Under the pieces are notes generated by a model that was not told where the DNA came from, did no database searches, and saw only the letters and a program-made list of their open reading frames with translations. This document shows positions 9,288 through 17,807 of a stretch of DNA of 64,000 nt, in pieces. The first letter of the stretch is position 1. Each line of letters begins with the position of its first letter. Origin of the DNA: Tabrizicola sp. (GTDB lineage: Bacteria; Pseudomonadota; Alphaproteobacteria; Rhodobacterales; Rhodobacteraceae); the NCBI RefSeq assembly GCF_030694085.1, contig NZ_JAUXZE010000039.1, positions 1 to 64,000 of the forward strand, written 5' to 3'. The translations under genes were made by a program, and so were the position numbers.

Positions 9288-10268
9288 ATGAAACACTACA
9301 CTCTTGGCACCGCCATGGCGCTGGTTCTGGCTCTGCCGGCCTTTGCCCAGGATAAACCCGGCGAGGGCGTCACCGTCCGCCCGGTCGCCAGCCCAATCGC
9401 CGAAGAGCTGTTCCAGGCCCGCGTGATCTACAAGGGTCTGGAACAGCTCGGCTACACCATCGAGCCGCAGCAGGTTGAAATCCAGACAGCCCACCTGGCG
9501 GTCGGCACCGGCGACGCGGACTTCTACACCGCGCACTGGGACCTCCTGCACGCTGCCTTCTTCACGGAATCGGGCGGCGAAGAGGTGCTGCAGAAGGTCG
9601 GCCCGTTCATCGAAGGTATGGTCCAGGGCTACCTGGTGGACAAGGCCAGCTATGATGCCGGCGTGAAGAACCTTGGCGACTTCAAGGATCCGGCGATTGC
9701 GGCGAAGTTTGACGGCGACGGCGATGGTAAGGCCGACTTGGCCGGTTGCGTGCCGGGCTGGGGCTGCGAGCGCATCATCGAGCACCACATGGACGAATAT
9801 GGTCTGCGCGACACTGTCACCCACAACCAGGGCGAATACAACGCGCTGATGGCCGACACCATTGCCCGCAAGGAAACTGGCAACCCGATCCTCTACTTCA
9901 CGTGGACGCCCTACTGGGTTTCGGGCGCCTTGGTCCCCGGCAAGGATGTCGAATGGCTGGACGTGCCCTACACTTCGCTGCCCGACGGCGTGGTGGCTGA
10001 AACCACGTTCAACGGCAAGAACCTGGGCTTCGCGGTCGACAACATGTATATCCTGGCGACCGACAAGTTCCTGGCAGAAAACCCGGCGGCGGCGAAAATC
10101 CTCGAGTCCGTCAAGATCGACATCAACGACATCTCGGCTCAAAACAAGCTGATGTCGGACGGAGCGGCTTCGTCGGAAGACATCGACAAGCACGTGGCCG
10201 ACTGGATCGCGGCGCACCAGGCAGAATTCGACGGCTGGGTGGCAGCTGCTGCCGACGCGGCGAAGTGA
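9288..10268 (+). CDS. proX: Glycine betaine/proline-type ABC importer, periplasmic binding protein (ProX-like)
   Basis: 326 residues with a Sec signal peptide cut near LPAFAQD. ATG 9288 is preceded by GGAGGT at 9275-9280, whereas the longer open frame starts inside proW. An aromatic-rich region (YTAHWDLLHAAFF, FTWTPYWVSG) supplies the tryptophans typical of quaternary-amine cation-pi cages in ProX/OpuAC proteins. The VPGWGCERI segment gives a Cys pair with the preceding AGC. It closes the proVWX operon and is followed by a hairpin at 10287-10308. Confidence 0.88.
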   Translation: MKHYTLGTAMALVLALPAFAQDKPGEGVTVRPVASPIAEELFQARVIYKGLEQLGYTIEPQQVEIQTAHLAVGTGDADFYTAHWDLLHAAFFTESGGEEVLQKVGPFIEGMVQGYLVDKASYDAGVKNLGDFKDPAIAAKFDGDGDGKADLAGCVPGWGCERIIEHHMDEYGLRDTVTHNQGEYNALMADTIARKETGNPILYFTWTPYWVSGALVPGKDVEWLDVPYTSLPDGVVAETTFNGKNLGFAVDNMYILATDKFLAENPAAAKILESVKIDINDISAQNKLMSDGAASSEDIDKHVADWIAAHQAEFDGWVAAAADAAK

Positions 10269-10286
10269 AAGTGCTGACCTAACCCG

Positions 10287-10308
10287 GGGCCGCCTTTCGG
10301 GGCGGCCC
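10287..10308 (+). terminator. Hairpin after proX
   Basis: GGGCCGCC (10287-10294), loop TTTCGG, GGCGGCCC (10301-10308). It lies 18 bases after the proX stop and has no long T tract, so it may act as a weak terminator or mRNA stabiliser. Confidence 0.6.
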
Positions 10309-10568
10309 AAACTGCGTTTAGAGGAAGCCATGAGAGAACCCACGCACTTCAGCTTCTTCCTTCTGTTGCGCAAGTCGAGACCCAAGCTCGCAGATCCGGT
10401 CGCCGTGAACCTTCTAAGCTCTGCCGGGTTACAAAAACGGGTTCGTCACAACGTTACAATCTTACCCCTAAGTATATGAAATATATACACTACAGCAGAA
10501 TTCAATCCTCTCTTGCAGCACCATCCTATCCCTTTGATCACAAAGAAAACCATTGATCTCAAGGCCTT
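10309..10568. other. AT-richer intergenic stretch before the integrase remnant
   Basis: This 260-base stretch is clearly more AT-rich than its surroundings, with a TATATGAAATATATAC segment near 10474-10490. A 49-codon open frame could start at ATG 10330, but it resembles nothing I know. It probably belongs to the left edge of the mobile island. Confidence 0.4.
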
Positions 10569-10599
10569 GATGCCATTTTTGGTGCCAGAATCGATGCCA
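10569..10599 (+). repeat. Three 12-bp-spaced GRTGCCA direct repeats upstream of the integrase
   Basis: GATGCCA at 10569, GGTGCCA at 10581 and GATGCCA at 10593 are exactly 12 bases apart and end 14 bases before the integrase ATG. Such a phased array could be arm-type recombinase sites or an autoregulatory operator. The repeat is seen; the role is inferred. Confidence 0.6.
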
Positions 10600-10612
10600 G
10601 AATGAGGGTGAG

Positions 10613-11934
10613 ATGGCCGGGCGTCTACGCTATTTCAGGAACAGAACGGGCATTTCTACACCCGGATCGCAGTCCCAAAAGAGCTGCAACCGTTCATCGG
10701 CAAGACACAGCTACAGGAGTCGCTGGGGTCCGAAAGGAAGGCGGCTGAGCGCTTGCACCACGGTGCAGTCGCAAAATTTCAGGCCGACATATCTGCTGCC
10801 CGGCGTCAGGCTGCACAGGTCGGGGCCGTGACTGCCACACGATGCCAGTTCCCTCTGACGGTGGAGCAGATTGCACTCAGCCACTACCAGCACCGGCTAT
10901 CCTTCGACGAACAGCTCCGTGGCGACGAGCGCTACGCTGCTGTCGGTTTCGATGACCGTCACGTGGCGCGGCTCAAACAGGGCATTGCCGGGCAGCTTGC
11001 AGATGAGGACCTTCAGCAGTTGGTAGGTCTTGCCGTCAAGCGTTACCAGAGTGCCGGAAATCACGACGCTTCTTTTGGGTCACCAGAATGGCGCCAGATT
11101 GCTCGCGCTCTGTGCACAGCAGAATACGAAGCCTTGGCAAGAGCCGCAGAGCGGGACGACGGGGACTACAGCGGCCAGCCCGCTCACCCCCTCCTTGTCA
11201 ACGCGAACATGCCCGAGCCTGCCCTTCCGCCGGTCTCGATCGAGACACTGTTCGCAGACTACATCGCCTCGCGCCAGGCACTGGGAAAACACCTAGATGG
11301 CGGTGCGAACTGGAAGCGGGTTGTCACATCGCTCACCAAGTTCCTCGGCCACAAAGACGCGCGAAAGGTCACGAAAAGGAGGCTCCTCGACTGGCGAGAT
11401 CATCTGCTGAGCTCAGGCCTTTCCCCGCGCATAATCGCTGACGTCTATCTGGCCTGCATGCGGGCGATCCTTGCGTGGGCTCATGGGAATGACCGTCTCG
11501 CAACCAACGAAGCCACACTGGTGAAGCAGGAAACACCAAAGAAGCGGCAGACTCGCGAGCGTGGATATACGACGGATGAAGCCGTAGCGCTGCTGACTGC
11601 CTCGCTAAGCCATCAGCCTCCAGCCGCCAAGACCGCGTCGACTCAGGAGAGCAAGCACATCACCGCCGCCAGGCGCTGGGTGCCGCTCCTCCTCGCATTC
11701 ACCGGAGCCCGAGTCGTGGAGATCACGCAGCTGCGACAGGAGGACGTCCGGCAGGACGGTGATCGGTGGATCATCAGGATCACGCCCGATGCTGGATCGG
11801 TGAAGACCGGAGAGTATCGCGATGTTCCGTTACATCGTCAGGTCGTCGATCTGGGGTTTCCAGAGTTTGTAGCGGAGGCAGGTGTCGGCCCCCTGTTTCA
11901 TCGCGCGTCGCGCCGGAAGGTTTCCTTCAACTAG
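10613..11934 (+). pseudogene. Tyrosine recombinase (phage-type integrase) with a frameshift and lost C-terminus
   Basis: The frame starts at ATG 10613 (MAGRLRYF) but the natural continuation, QEQNGHFYTRIAVPKELQ, is in another frame. Adding one T to the T-run at 10633-10635 would join them. The restored N-terminus matches the short beta-hairpin domain of integrases seen in alphaproteobacterial islands. A core-binding domain follows, then the catalytic start with the first arginine in TGARVVEITQLR. The frame stops at 11934 straight after GPLFHRASRRK, before the HxxR and tyrosine motifs, where the sequence switches to an opposite-strand HNH gene. It is therefore inactive by two lesions. Confidence 0.75.
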
Positions 11935-12186
11935 GTTGCCCCAGCTGTTATCACTTTGATCGGCGTTCCGGTGCATGATGTCCCATCTGGGCGTCGCGCC
12001 TGTCATCCACAGCCATGCAAGCCGGTGAAGCAGATAGCGCCGATTGTCGATCGAGACCTTCAGGTCGCCGCGCTCGTTGTGTCGAGTGCCTGCGACCTGG
12101 CCTTTGCGCTTTCCGGTCCGCCACCTGAAGATCCCGGTCTGGGGATCGCAATGCAGGATATCGTGCAGTCGCTTCTGGGTGAGCAT
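11830..12186 (-). pseudogene. HNH endonuclease-like protein, 3' end replaced
   Basis: 118 residues from ATG 12186. Residues 1-88 look like phage-type HNH endonucleases: an N-terminal RLHDILHCDPQTGIFRW motif, a central NRRYLLHRLAWLW and the DIMHRNADQSDNSWGNL segment, which corresponds to the usual DHxN...DN...NL core. After about residue 88 the frame runs antisense through the integrase C-terminal region, so the real end has been lost at a junction near 11920-11930. It may still give a protein, but not a natural one. Confidence 0.6.
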
Positions 12187-12371
12187 TGGTCATCTCCGGC
12201 GGTGTTGATTACACTTAGTCGGAGTTGTTTCTGCCGTAGTCTGGGATCGATCAAATATGTTCGGACAAGACCTGGGGACGGCAAGGTGTCGACCGCGGAG
12301 GAAATCGGGAAAACGATTTGACCGTCCCAAGACAACAACGTCTCTTAGTGGGCGAAATGCATGGCGCGGGT

Positions 12372-12397
12372 AACACCCAACGACGGCGCTGGGTGTT
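12372..12397 (-). terminator. Hairpin downstream of acr3
   Basis: AACACCCA (12372-12379) and TGGGTGTT (12390-12397) form an eight-pair stem with a ten-base loop. It lies just beyond the acr3 stop (12402) on the minus strand. It lacks a clear T tract. Confidence 0.5.
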
Positions 12398-12401
12398 CCC
12401 A

Positions 12402-13421
12402 TCAGGCCGGGAATCTGTCACGGGTGCGGTTGGCAAAAGCGACAAGCGACAGCATCACCGGCACTTCGACCAGCACGCCGACCACGGTGGCCAGCGCCGC
12501 GCCAGAGTTCAGTCCGAAAAGCCCGATGGCAACTGCAACCGCCAGTTCGAAGAAGTTAGACGTGCCGATCAGCGCGCAGGGCGCTGCCACCCTGTGGGGC
12601 AGTTTCCACGCAAAGGCCCAGGCATAGCCAAGCGCGAAGATGCCGTAGGACTGGATGATGATCGGCACTGCGATCAGGGCGATCAACAGCGGCTGGGCAA
12701 TGATCACCGGTCCCTGGAAGCCGAACAGCAGCACTACGGTCAACAGCAGCCCCAGGACAGAGGCGGGCTTGATCCGGGCGGTAAAGGCGGTCACGGCGGC
12801 GTCGCCCCCGCGCGCCAAAAGCGCCCGGCGCGTCAGCGCACCGGCGATCAGCGGGATGACGATATATAGGACGACCGACAGGATCAGCGTCTCCCACGGC
12901 ACTTCGATGTCGGTCACGCCCAGAAGGAAAGCCACGATCGGCGCGAAGGCGACGACCATGATCAGATCGTTCACCGAAACCTGCACCAGCGTGTAGTTCG
13001 GATCGCCCTTGGTCAGTTGGGACCAGACGAAGACCATTGCCGTGCAGGGCGCTGCGCCCAAAAGGATCAGGCCTGCGATGTATTCGGGTGCTTTCGCAGG
13101 GTCGATCAGCCCGGCGAACAGGTGGTTGAAGAACAGCACCGCCAACGCTGCCATGGTAAAGGGCTTGATCAGCCAGTTGACCACCAGCGTGATCACCAGG
13201 CCCTTGGGTCGCTGGCCGACCTCTTTCAGCGAGCCGAAGTCGATGGCGATCATCATCGGGTAGACCATCGCCCAGATCAGCACGGCCACCACCAGGTTGA
13301 CCGAGGCGTATTCAAGGCCGGCCAGCGCTGAAAACCCACCTGGCACAAGGTTGCCCAGGACAAGCCCCGCCAGGATGCCGAGGGCGACCCAGAAGGTCAG
13401 CCAGCGTTCAAAGAGGCTCAT
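12402..13421 (-). CDS. acr3: Arsenite efflux permease ACR3
   Basis: 339 residues with about ten membrane segments. The conserved cysteine of ACR3 transporters is in [15 protein letters not shown] in the fourth segment, and [21 protein letters not shown] is the typical ninth-segment stretch. It pumps As(III) out across the inner membrane. The ATG at 13421 (MSLFERWL) is chosen; a 46-codon open frame ends across it in ATGA form. It is divergent from aioX and lies in the same island as arsA, with which it might form an ATP-driven pump. No arsR or arsC is seen. Confidence 0.92.
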   Translation of the reverse strand: MSLFERWLTFWVALGILAGLVLGNLVPGGFSALAGLEYASVNLVVAVLIWAMVYPMMIAIDFGSLKEVGQRPKGLVITLVVNWLIKPFTMAALAVLFFNHLFAGLIDPAKAPEYIAGLILLGAAPCTAMVFVWSQLTKGDPNYTLVQVSVNDLIMVVAFAPIVAFLLGVTDIEVPWETLILSVVLYIVIPLIAGALTRRALLARGGDAAVTAFTARIKPASVLGLLLTVVLLFGFQGPVIIAQPLLIALIAVPIIIQSYGIFALGYAWAFAWKLPHRVAAPCALIGTSNFFELAVAVAIGLFGLNSGAALATVVGVLVEVPVMLSLVAFANRTRDRFPA

Positions 13422-13558
13422 GTCAGGTCCTTTGCTTTGGGTGGAATGTCGACATTGTCTGCTTGCGCACCACCGAAACGCATCGGCTGGGTCAGCACCA
13501 CGAGACAATCTGCGCAAGGCATGGCGGGCCGCTTTGGGTCAGTGTTTGCTTTGAACAT
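13418..13558 (-). CDS. Small protein upstream of and coupled to acr3 (uncertain)
   Basis: 46 residues starting [18 protein letters not shown] and ending KAKDLT, with a CxxC pair. Its TGA overlaps the acr3 ATG by the ATGA pattern typical of coupled genes. An earlier ATG at 13582 would add eight residues. I do not recognise the family. The CADC pair and position hint at a metalloid-related small protein or a leader peptide, but chance cannot be ruled out in GC-rich DNA. Confidence 0.35.
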   Translation of the reverse strand: MFKANTDPKRPAMPCADCLVVLTQPMRFGGAQADNVDIPPKAKDLT

Positions 13559-13562
13559 CTTC

Positions 13563-13580
13563 GATCCGATTTGACGGATC
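13563..13580. promoter_or_regulatory. Inverted repeat in the acr3/aioX divergent region
   Basis: GATCCG, six bases, CGGATC. It lies between the two divergent arsenic transcription units and is a candidate operator or promoter element. No regulator is assigned. Confidence 0.35.
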
Positions 13581-13651
13581 ATCCCACGAGGATCAAGGTC
13601 ACTTCTGGCAGGGCACTGACAGGTCTGGCCCCAAGAGCTGCGGAGAACGAC

Positions 13652-14500
13652 GTGCATACCCGGCGAAGTGCAATCCTGGCGGGCGCGGCGTTTTGCGCTG
13701 CGCCGATGGTGCTGGCGCAAGGCACCACGCCGTTCCGCTTTGCGCTGACGCCGGTCTTTCTGGACAATGACGCCGCGGTGATTTCTGCGCTGCGCGCCGC
13801 ATTGGGCGAGGCAATGGGGCGCGAGATCGAACTGGTCCAGCGGCGGACCTATCAGGAAATCACCGGTGCTTTGCTGGATGGATCGGTCGATGCGGCCTGG
13901 ACCTGCGGCTATCCCTATCTGCAGCACCGCGATCAGCTGACCTTGCTGGGGGTGCCGATCTGGCGGGGCGCGCCGCTTTATCAGTCCTACCTGATCGTCG
14001 CCGCTGACGACGCGGCGACCAGTCTGGCCGATCTGCAGGGCGGGGCGCATGCCTTTTCGGACCCGGACAGCAATTCCGGCTATCTTGTCACCGCGTCGGA
14101 CCTGGCGCTGATGGGCACGACGCCGGACGGGTTCTTTTCCCGGTCGATCTTTACTTACGGGCACCGCAATGTCGTGCGCGCGGTTGCCGGGGGACTGACC
14201 CGGTCGGGCAGCGTCGATGGCTATGTCTGGGAAGTCTTGAACAGCGTCGAGCCCGGTCTGACAGCCCGCACACGCGTGATCTCGCGGTCCGAGGACCTGG
14301 GGTTTCCGCCCTTTGTCGCCCGAACCGACCGGATGGCCGAGGCCGGGGTGGCCGCCTGCGCCAAGGCGCTTCAAGGTCTGGGCCAGACCGACACGGGACG
14401 CGATGTGCTGCGCCTTCTGTTCCTGGATTCCGTTGCCCCGGCAGACCCGGCGCTGTTCGACGGCATCGCCCTCCGCATGGCAGCCTTGGCGGGCGGATGA
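13652..14500 (+). CDS. aioX: Periplasmic arsenite-sensing protein AioX (PhnD-like)
   Basis: 282 residues. The family is phosphate/phosphonate-type binding proteins (PhnD fold), and in aio loci this member binds As(III) and signals to AioS. The start chosen is GTG 13652, which gives a signal peptide (HTRRSAILAGAAF to about residue 22, cut near VLAQG) and has GGAG at 13642-13645. A longer open frame upstream would hide that signal. Cys85 in AAWTCGYPYL is the likely metalloid ligand; Agrobacterium AioX needs a cysteine (Cys108 there) for this. It overlaps aioS by four bases (ATGA). Confidence 0.88.
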   Translation: MHTRRSAILAGAAFCAAPMVLAQGTTPFRFALTPVFLDNDAAVISALRAALGEAMGREIELVQRRTYQEITGALLDGSVDAAWTCGYPYLQHRDQLTLLGVPIWRGAPLYQSYLIVAADDAATSLADLQGGAHAFSDPDSNSGYLVTASDLALMGTTPDGFFSRSIFTYGHRNVVRAVAGGLTRSGSVDGYVWEVLNSVEPGLTARTRVISRSEDLGFPPFVARTDRMAEAGVAACAKALQGLGQTDTGRDVLRLLFLDSVAPADPALFDGIALRMAALAGG

Positions 14501-15924
14501 TCGTGATGCGGCGCTTTCGCAACCTGCCGGTGACCCTGCGCGTGCCCCTGATCACGGCGGCGCTGATGATCGTCCTTGCCCTGGTCGCAAGTCAAAGCGT
14601 GCTCGGTGCGCTGGACCGGGTGCAGGATGCGCGTCTGTCCGAAACCGCCCGGCTGCATGTCGAAGGCCTATCGGTCGCACTGGGGCCTTCCGTCCTACGG
14701 CAGGATGTGTGGGAGGTCTACGATATCCTCGACCGCGCGCGCCTGGCCAGTGACGGGCAGCGGTTGCTGCTGACGGTCGTTGCCGACGAACGGGGCCGGG
14801 TTCTTGCGGCCACCGACCCGCACCGCGCTCCGGTGGGCGTGGAGGCGGCGGCCTTCGGCGACGGCGCTGTGGCCCCCGAGGCGGTCCGGATGACCGGTGA
14901 TCCGGTCCTGCGCGTTACCTCTCCACTGCAGTATCAGGGTCGCACCATAGGCGGGATCGTCACCGAACTGGATGTGACGGACCTTCTGGCAGAACGTCGG
15001 CAGGTGACGCTGTGGCTTCTGTTCGGCAACGCGCTGGCGACTGCGGTGCTGGCCTTTGGCGGCTGGCTGGCCGTTGCGCGCATCTTGCGCCCGGTAGGTG
15101 CACTGGTGCAGGCAATGGACGCCTCGGGCGGCGCGCCCCGGCCCATTCCGCACGCCGAGATACCCCACGGCGACCCCGGCCTTGCGCGGTTGATCGAGAC
15201 CTACAACCAGATGACCACCGCCGTCGAGGAACGGGCCGAGGCCGAGCGTCGCCTCGCCGACCGGGAGCGTTTTGTCAGCCTTGGTCGGCTGTCATCCGCT
15301 CTGGCGCATGAGGTGAACAACCCCCTTGGCGGTCTCTTGAACGCCGCCGACACGATCCGAACCTATGCCGACCGGCCGGATGTGGTCCGACAATCGGCGG
15401 AACTGATGCAGCGCGGGCTGGGGCATCTGCGCGACGTCACACGGGCGATGCTGGATCAGAACCGGCTGGACCGCGCCGGGCAACCCTTGCGGCCAGAGGA
15501 TTTCGAGGACCTGCGGCTGTTGTTCGAGCCCGAGGCGCATAGCTGCAACATTGCGCTGGCCTGGGAGGTCCAGGCAGGCGCTGAGGCCCTCTCCAGCCAG
15601 CCCGCCGCCCCGGTGCGACAAGTGGCGCTGAACCTTCTGTTGAACGCCGGGACCGCTGCCGGGCGGAATGGGCAGGTCGGCCTGAAGGTCAGCAATGGCG
15701 GGGACCGGCTGTCGATCCTGGTCAGCAACACCGGCAACGCGATGAGCGACGCTGACCTGAGGCGCCTTTTGGCCTCGGGCCCGCTGCCGCCGGGCGGCGG
15801 TGTCGGCCTGCGGCTGGTGCATGACATCGTGTCGGGGCTAGGCGGCACGCTGCACCACGACCGGGCCGAGGGGCGGACGGTGATCCGGGTCGAGCTGCCT
15901 GCGACAGGGTCCGGTCATGCTTGA
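14497..15924 (+). CDS. aioS: Arsenite-responsive sensor histidine kinase AioS
   Basis: 475 residues. First membrane helix at about 17-38, a periplasmic sensor of about 130 residues, second helix at about 172-192, a HAMP linker, then HisKA with the phosphorylated His271 in SALAHEVNNPLGG. The ATPase domain follows, ending with GGGVGLRLVHDIV. It is coupled to aioX before it (ATGA) and aioR after it (eight-base overlap). It should relay AioX-arsenite binding to AioR and so switch on aioBA. Confidence 0.88.
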   Translation: MIVMRRFRNLPVTLRVPLITAALMIVLALVASQSVLGALDRVQDARLSETARLHVEGLSVALGPSVLRQDVWEVYDILDRARLASDGQRLLLTVVADERGRVLAATDPHRAPVGVEAAAFGDGAVAPEAVRMTGDPVLRVTSPLQYQGRTIGGIVTELDVTDLLAERRQVTLWLLFGNALATAVLAFGGWLAVARILRPVGALVQAMDASGGAPRPIPHAEIPHGDPGLARLIETYNQMTTAVEERAEAERRLADRERFVSLGRLSSALAHEVNNPLGGLLNAADTIRTYADRPDVVRQSAELMQRGLGHLRDVTRAMLDQNRLDRAGQPLRPEDFEDLRLLFEPEAHSCNIALAWEVQAGAEALSSQPAAPVRQVALNLLLNAGTAAGRNGQVGLKVSNGGDRLSILVSNTGNAMSDADLRRLLASGPLPPGGGVGLRLVHDIVSGLGGTLHHDRAEGRTVIRVELPATGSGHA

Positions 15925-17122
15925 CGGCCGCCGCATTGTTCTGGTCGAAGATGACGAGATCATGGGGGCCTCCCTCGTCCAGCGCCTGACGCTGGAAGGG
16001 GCCGAGGTGCAGTGGCACCGCCAGATTGCCCGCGCGCTGCCCGCGATCCGCACGCCGCGCAAAAGCCTGGACGCGGTGATCTGCGACATTCGCTTGCCCG
16101 ACGGCACGGGAGAGGAGCTTTACGACACCCTGACCCGCACCTCGCACCCGCCGCCGTTCCTGTTCATTACCGGACAGGGCGGGATTGATCAGGCGGTGCG
16201 GCTGATCCGGTCGGGGGCTGCGGATTACATCGCCAAGCCTTTCGACATCGCGGCTTTCCTGACCCGGCTGGCTACTGTCATGCGGCCCCGCGCCGATCAG
16301 GAGATGCCGCCCGAAACCGGCATCTCAGCCGCCGCCCGCACTGTGGACCGCCAGATAAGCGTGGCAGCAGCCCGCGACACGCTACTCCTGATCCGGGGGG
16401 CTCAAGGGTTGGGCAAGCTGCGCTTGGCCCGTCGCGTCCATGATCTTTCAGAGCGTCGCGCTGCGCCAATTGTGGTTTGCAACGCATTGCGCGACCGCAT
16501 TAGCGCGACGGAACTTGAGACGGCCGTTGCCGAGGTTGGCGAGGGCACGCTGGTCCTGGTCGGGATCGGAGAGCTGGACGCCTTGGCGCAAGACAGGGTG
16601 GTGGCCGCACTCAAGGCACCAAACTTCCGGCTGATTGCCACCCTCGGGCTGCAAGGCGACGATGCCTCGCAAGGCTTGCGCGCCGACCTTTTGTCCATGT
16701 TGCAGTCGCATGAGATCGTCGTGCCCCCGTTGGCGGACCGGCCTGACGATGCTGTCTGGCTGGCGGCCCAGCTGTTTCCCGGATTCAACGCGCGCCGCAA
16801 AGAACCGCTGACCGGCATCGCAGCCACGGCAGAAGAGGCGATCCGCGCCCACGGCTGGCCTGGGAACGGACGCGAGCTGCGCGCCCGGCTGATGCGGGCG
16901 GTTGAGGCGGCGGAAGGCGGAATGGTGATGACCGCTGACCTCTTCCCGGAACGCGCGGCGGATGAGGCGCTGCGGCCCCTTTCCGATGTTCGCGATGCCG
17001 CCGAAAAGGCGCAGATCATGGCAGCGCTGGACCGGACCCAGGGGCAGGTCGGCGAGGCCGCGCGGCTTCTGCGGGTGTCGCGGACGACGCTGTGGGAGAA
17101 AATGCAGAAGCTAGGTCTCTGA
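15917..17122 (+). CDS. aioR: Response regulator AioR with a degenerate AAA+ domain
   Basis: 401 residues. Receiver domain with acidic pair ED (11-12), phospho-acceptor D57 (CDIRLPDG) and K107. The central part is recognisably NtrC-like (WPGNGRELRARL, LRADLLSML), but Walker A reads GAQGLGKL (161-168). The segment that should hold the GAFTGA sigma-54 contact loop is missing between about residues 190 and 210. Walker B reads GTLVLVGIGEL, without the acidic pair. A normal Fis-type HTH ends the protein (EAARLLRVSRTTLWEKMQKLGL region). It probably binds DNA and activates aioBA by a route other than sigma-54 ATPase action; this is inferred. Confidence 0.85.
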   Translation: MLDGRRIVLVEDDEIMGASLVQRLTLEGAEVQWHRQIARALPAIRTPRKSLDAVICDIRLPDGTGEELYDTLTRTSHPPPFLFITGQGGIDQAVRLIRSGAADYIAKPFDIAAFLTRLATVMRPRADQEMPPETGISAAARTVDRQISVAAARDTLLLIRGAQGLGKLRLARRVHDLSERRAAPIVVCNALRDRISATELETAVAEVGEGTLVLVGIGELDALAQDRVVAALKAPNFRLIATLGLQGDDASQGLRADLLSMLQSHEIVVPPLADRPDDAVWLAAQLFPGFNARRKEPLTGIAATAEEAIRAHGWPGNGRELRARLMRAVEAAEGGMVMTADLFPERAADEALRPLSDVRDAAEKAQIMAALDRTQGQVGEAARLLRVSRTTLWEKMQKLGL

Positions 17123-17134
17123 CGTCTGGTCCAT

Positions 17135-17150
17135 GTTCGGAAATCCGAAC
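17135..17150. promoter_or_regulatory. Dyad GTTCGGA-AA-TCCGAAC upstream of aioB
   Basis: Seven-base perfect arms with a two-base spacer, 13 bases after the aioR stop and 123 bases before aioB. It is the clearest candidate for an AioR binding site. I found no correctly spaced GG-N10-GC sigma-54 promoter between it and aioB. Confidence 0.5.
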
Positions 17151-17272
17151 GCCCAAAAATAGTGCAGCTTTGGAATGACTTGCCGCACTGCGGCAGTCCG
17201 ATCAAGGCGATCCTCGCCATTGTGTGCCTGCGGTAGCCTTGGACAACAGGGAGCCAAGGGAGGTTAGCCACC

Positions 17273-17797
17273 ATGAAATGCAACCGGTTGGTCGATGTCG
17301 GCCGCCGCCAGTTCCTGCGCGGGGGTGTTCTCGGCGCTGCAGGAGCTGCGGCGGCAACTGTCTTGCCTGCGGGGCAGGCTCAGGCGCAGTCGCTGGCGAT
17401 GCTGGACTATCCGTCCACCAGGCTTGGCAATATCGCGGACCTGAAGGTGAACGAGCCGATGGACATCGGCTATCCCGACGCCGACAGCCCCGGCATCCTT
17501 CTCAAGCTGGGCACCGCTGTCGAAGGCGGTGCCGGGCCGGACGGCGACATCGTCGCCTATTCGGTCCTCTGCCCGCACAAGGGCTTTTACATGTCCTACC
17601 ACGCAGCGGACAGGACGCTGAACTGCCCCGGGCACTTCAGCCGCTTCGATTGCGAGAAGGGCGGCCAGCAGGTCTGGGGCCATGCCACACAGAACCTGCC
17701 GCAATTCGCGCTGCGGGTGGACGACAAGGGCGACATCTATGCGACAGGCGCGGACGAGCTGATCTACGGCCGTCTGTCCAACGTGCTGCAAGGGTAA
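17273..17797 (+). CDS. aioB: Arsenite oxidase small (Rieske) subunit AioB
   Basis: 174 residues. Twin-arginine signal (GRRQFLRGG, residues 10-18) followed by an Ala-rich stretch to AQAQS, so the folded complex is exported by Tat. The Rieske [2Fe-2S] ligands are C100/H102 (CPHKGF) and C118/H121 (CPGHF). The disulfide cysteines present in Alcaligenes AioB are replaced by F and G here, as in the alphaproteobacterial enzyme. It passes electrons from the molybdenum subunit to a periplasmic acceptor. It lies ten bases before aioA. Confidence 0.95.
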   Translation: MKCNRLVDVGRRQFLRGGVLGAAGAAAATVLPAGQAQAQSLAMLDYPSTRLGNIADLKVNEPMDIGYPDADSPGILLKLGTAVEGGAGPDGDIVAYSVLCPHKGFYMSYHAADRTLNCPGHFSRFDCEKGGQQVWGHATQNLPQFALRVDDKGDIYATGADELIYGRLSNVLQG

Positions 17798-17807
17798 GGG
17801 GGCGATC

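Noticed and set aside
10330..10479. A 49-codon open frame after proX with a GAGGAA site
   Set aside because: No family likeness and a Ser/Arg/Leu composition without clear structure; position next to mobile debris makes chance likely.
13463..13651. A 63-residue N-terminal extension of AioX
   Set aside because: It would bury the signal peptide that begins at GTG 13652, which also has its own ribosome binding site.
17123..17272. Sigma-54 promoter before aioB
   Set aside because: TGGAATGACTTGC looks similar at first sight, but the GG to GC spacing is two bases too short for a -24/-12 element.
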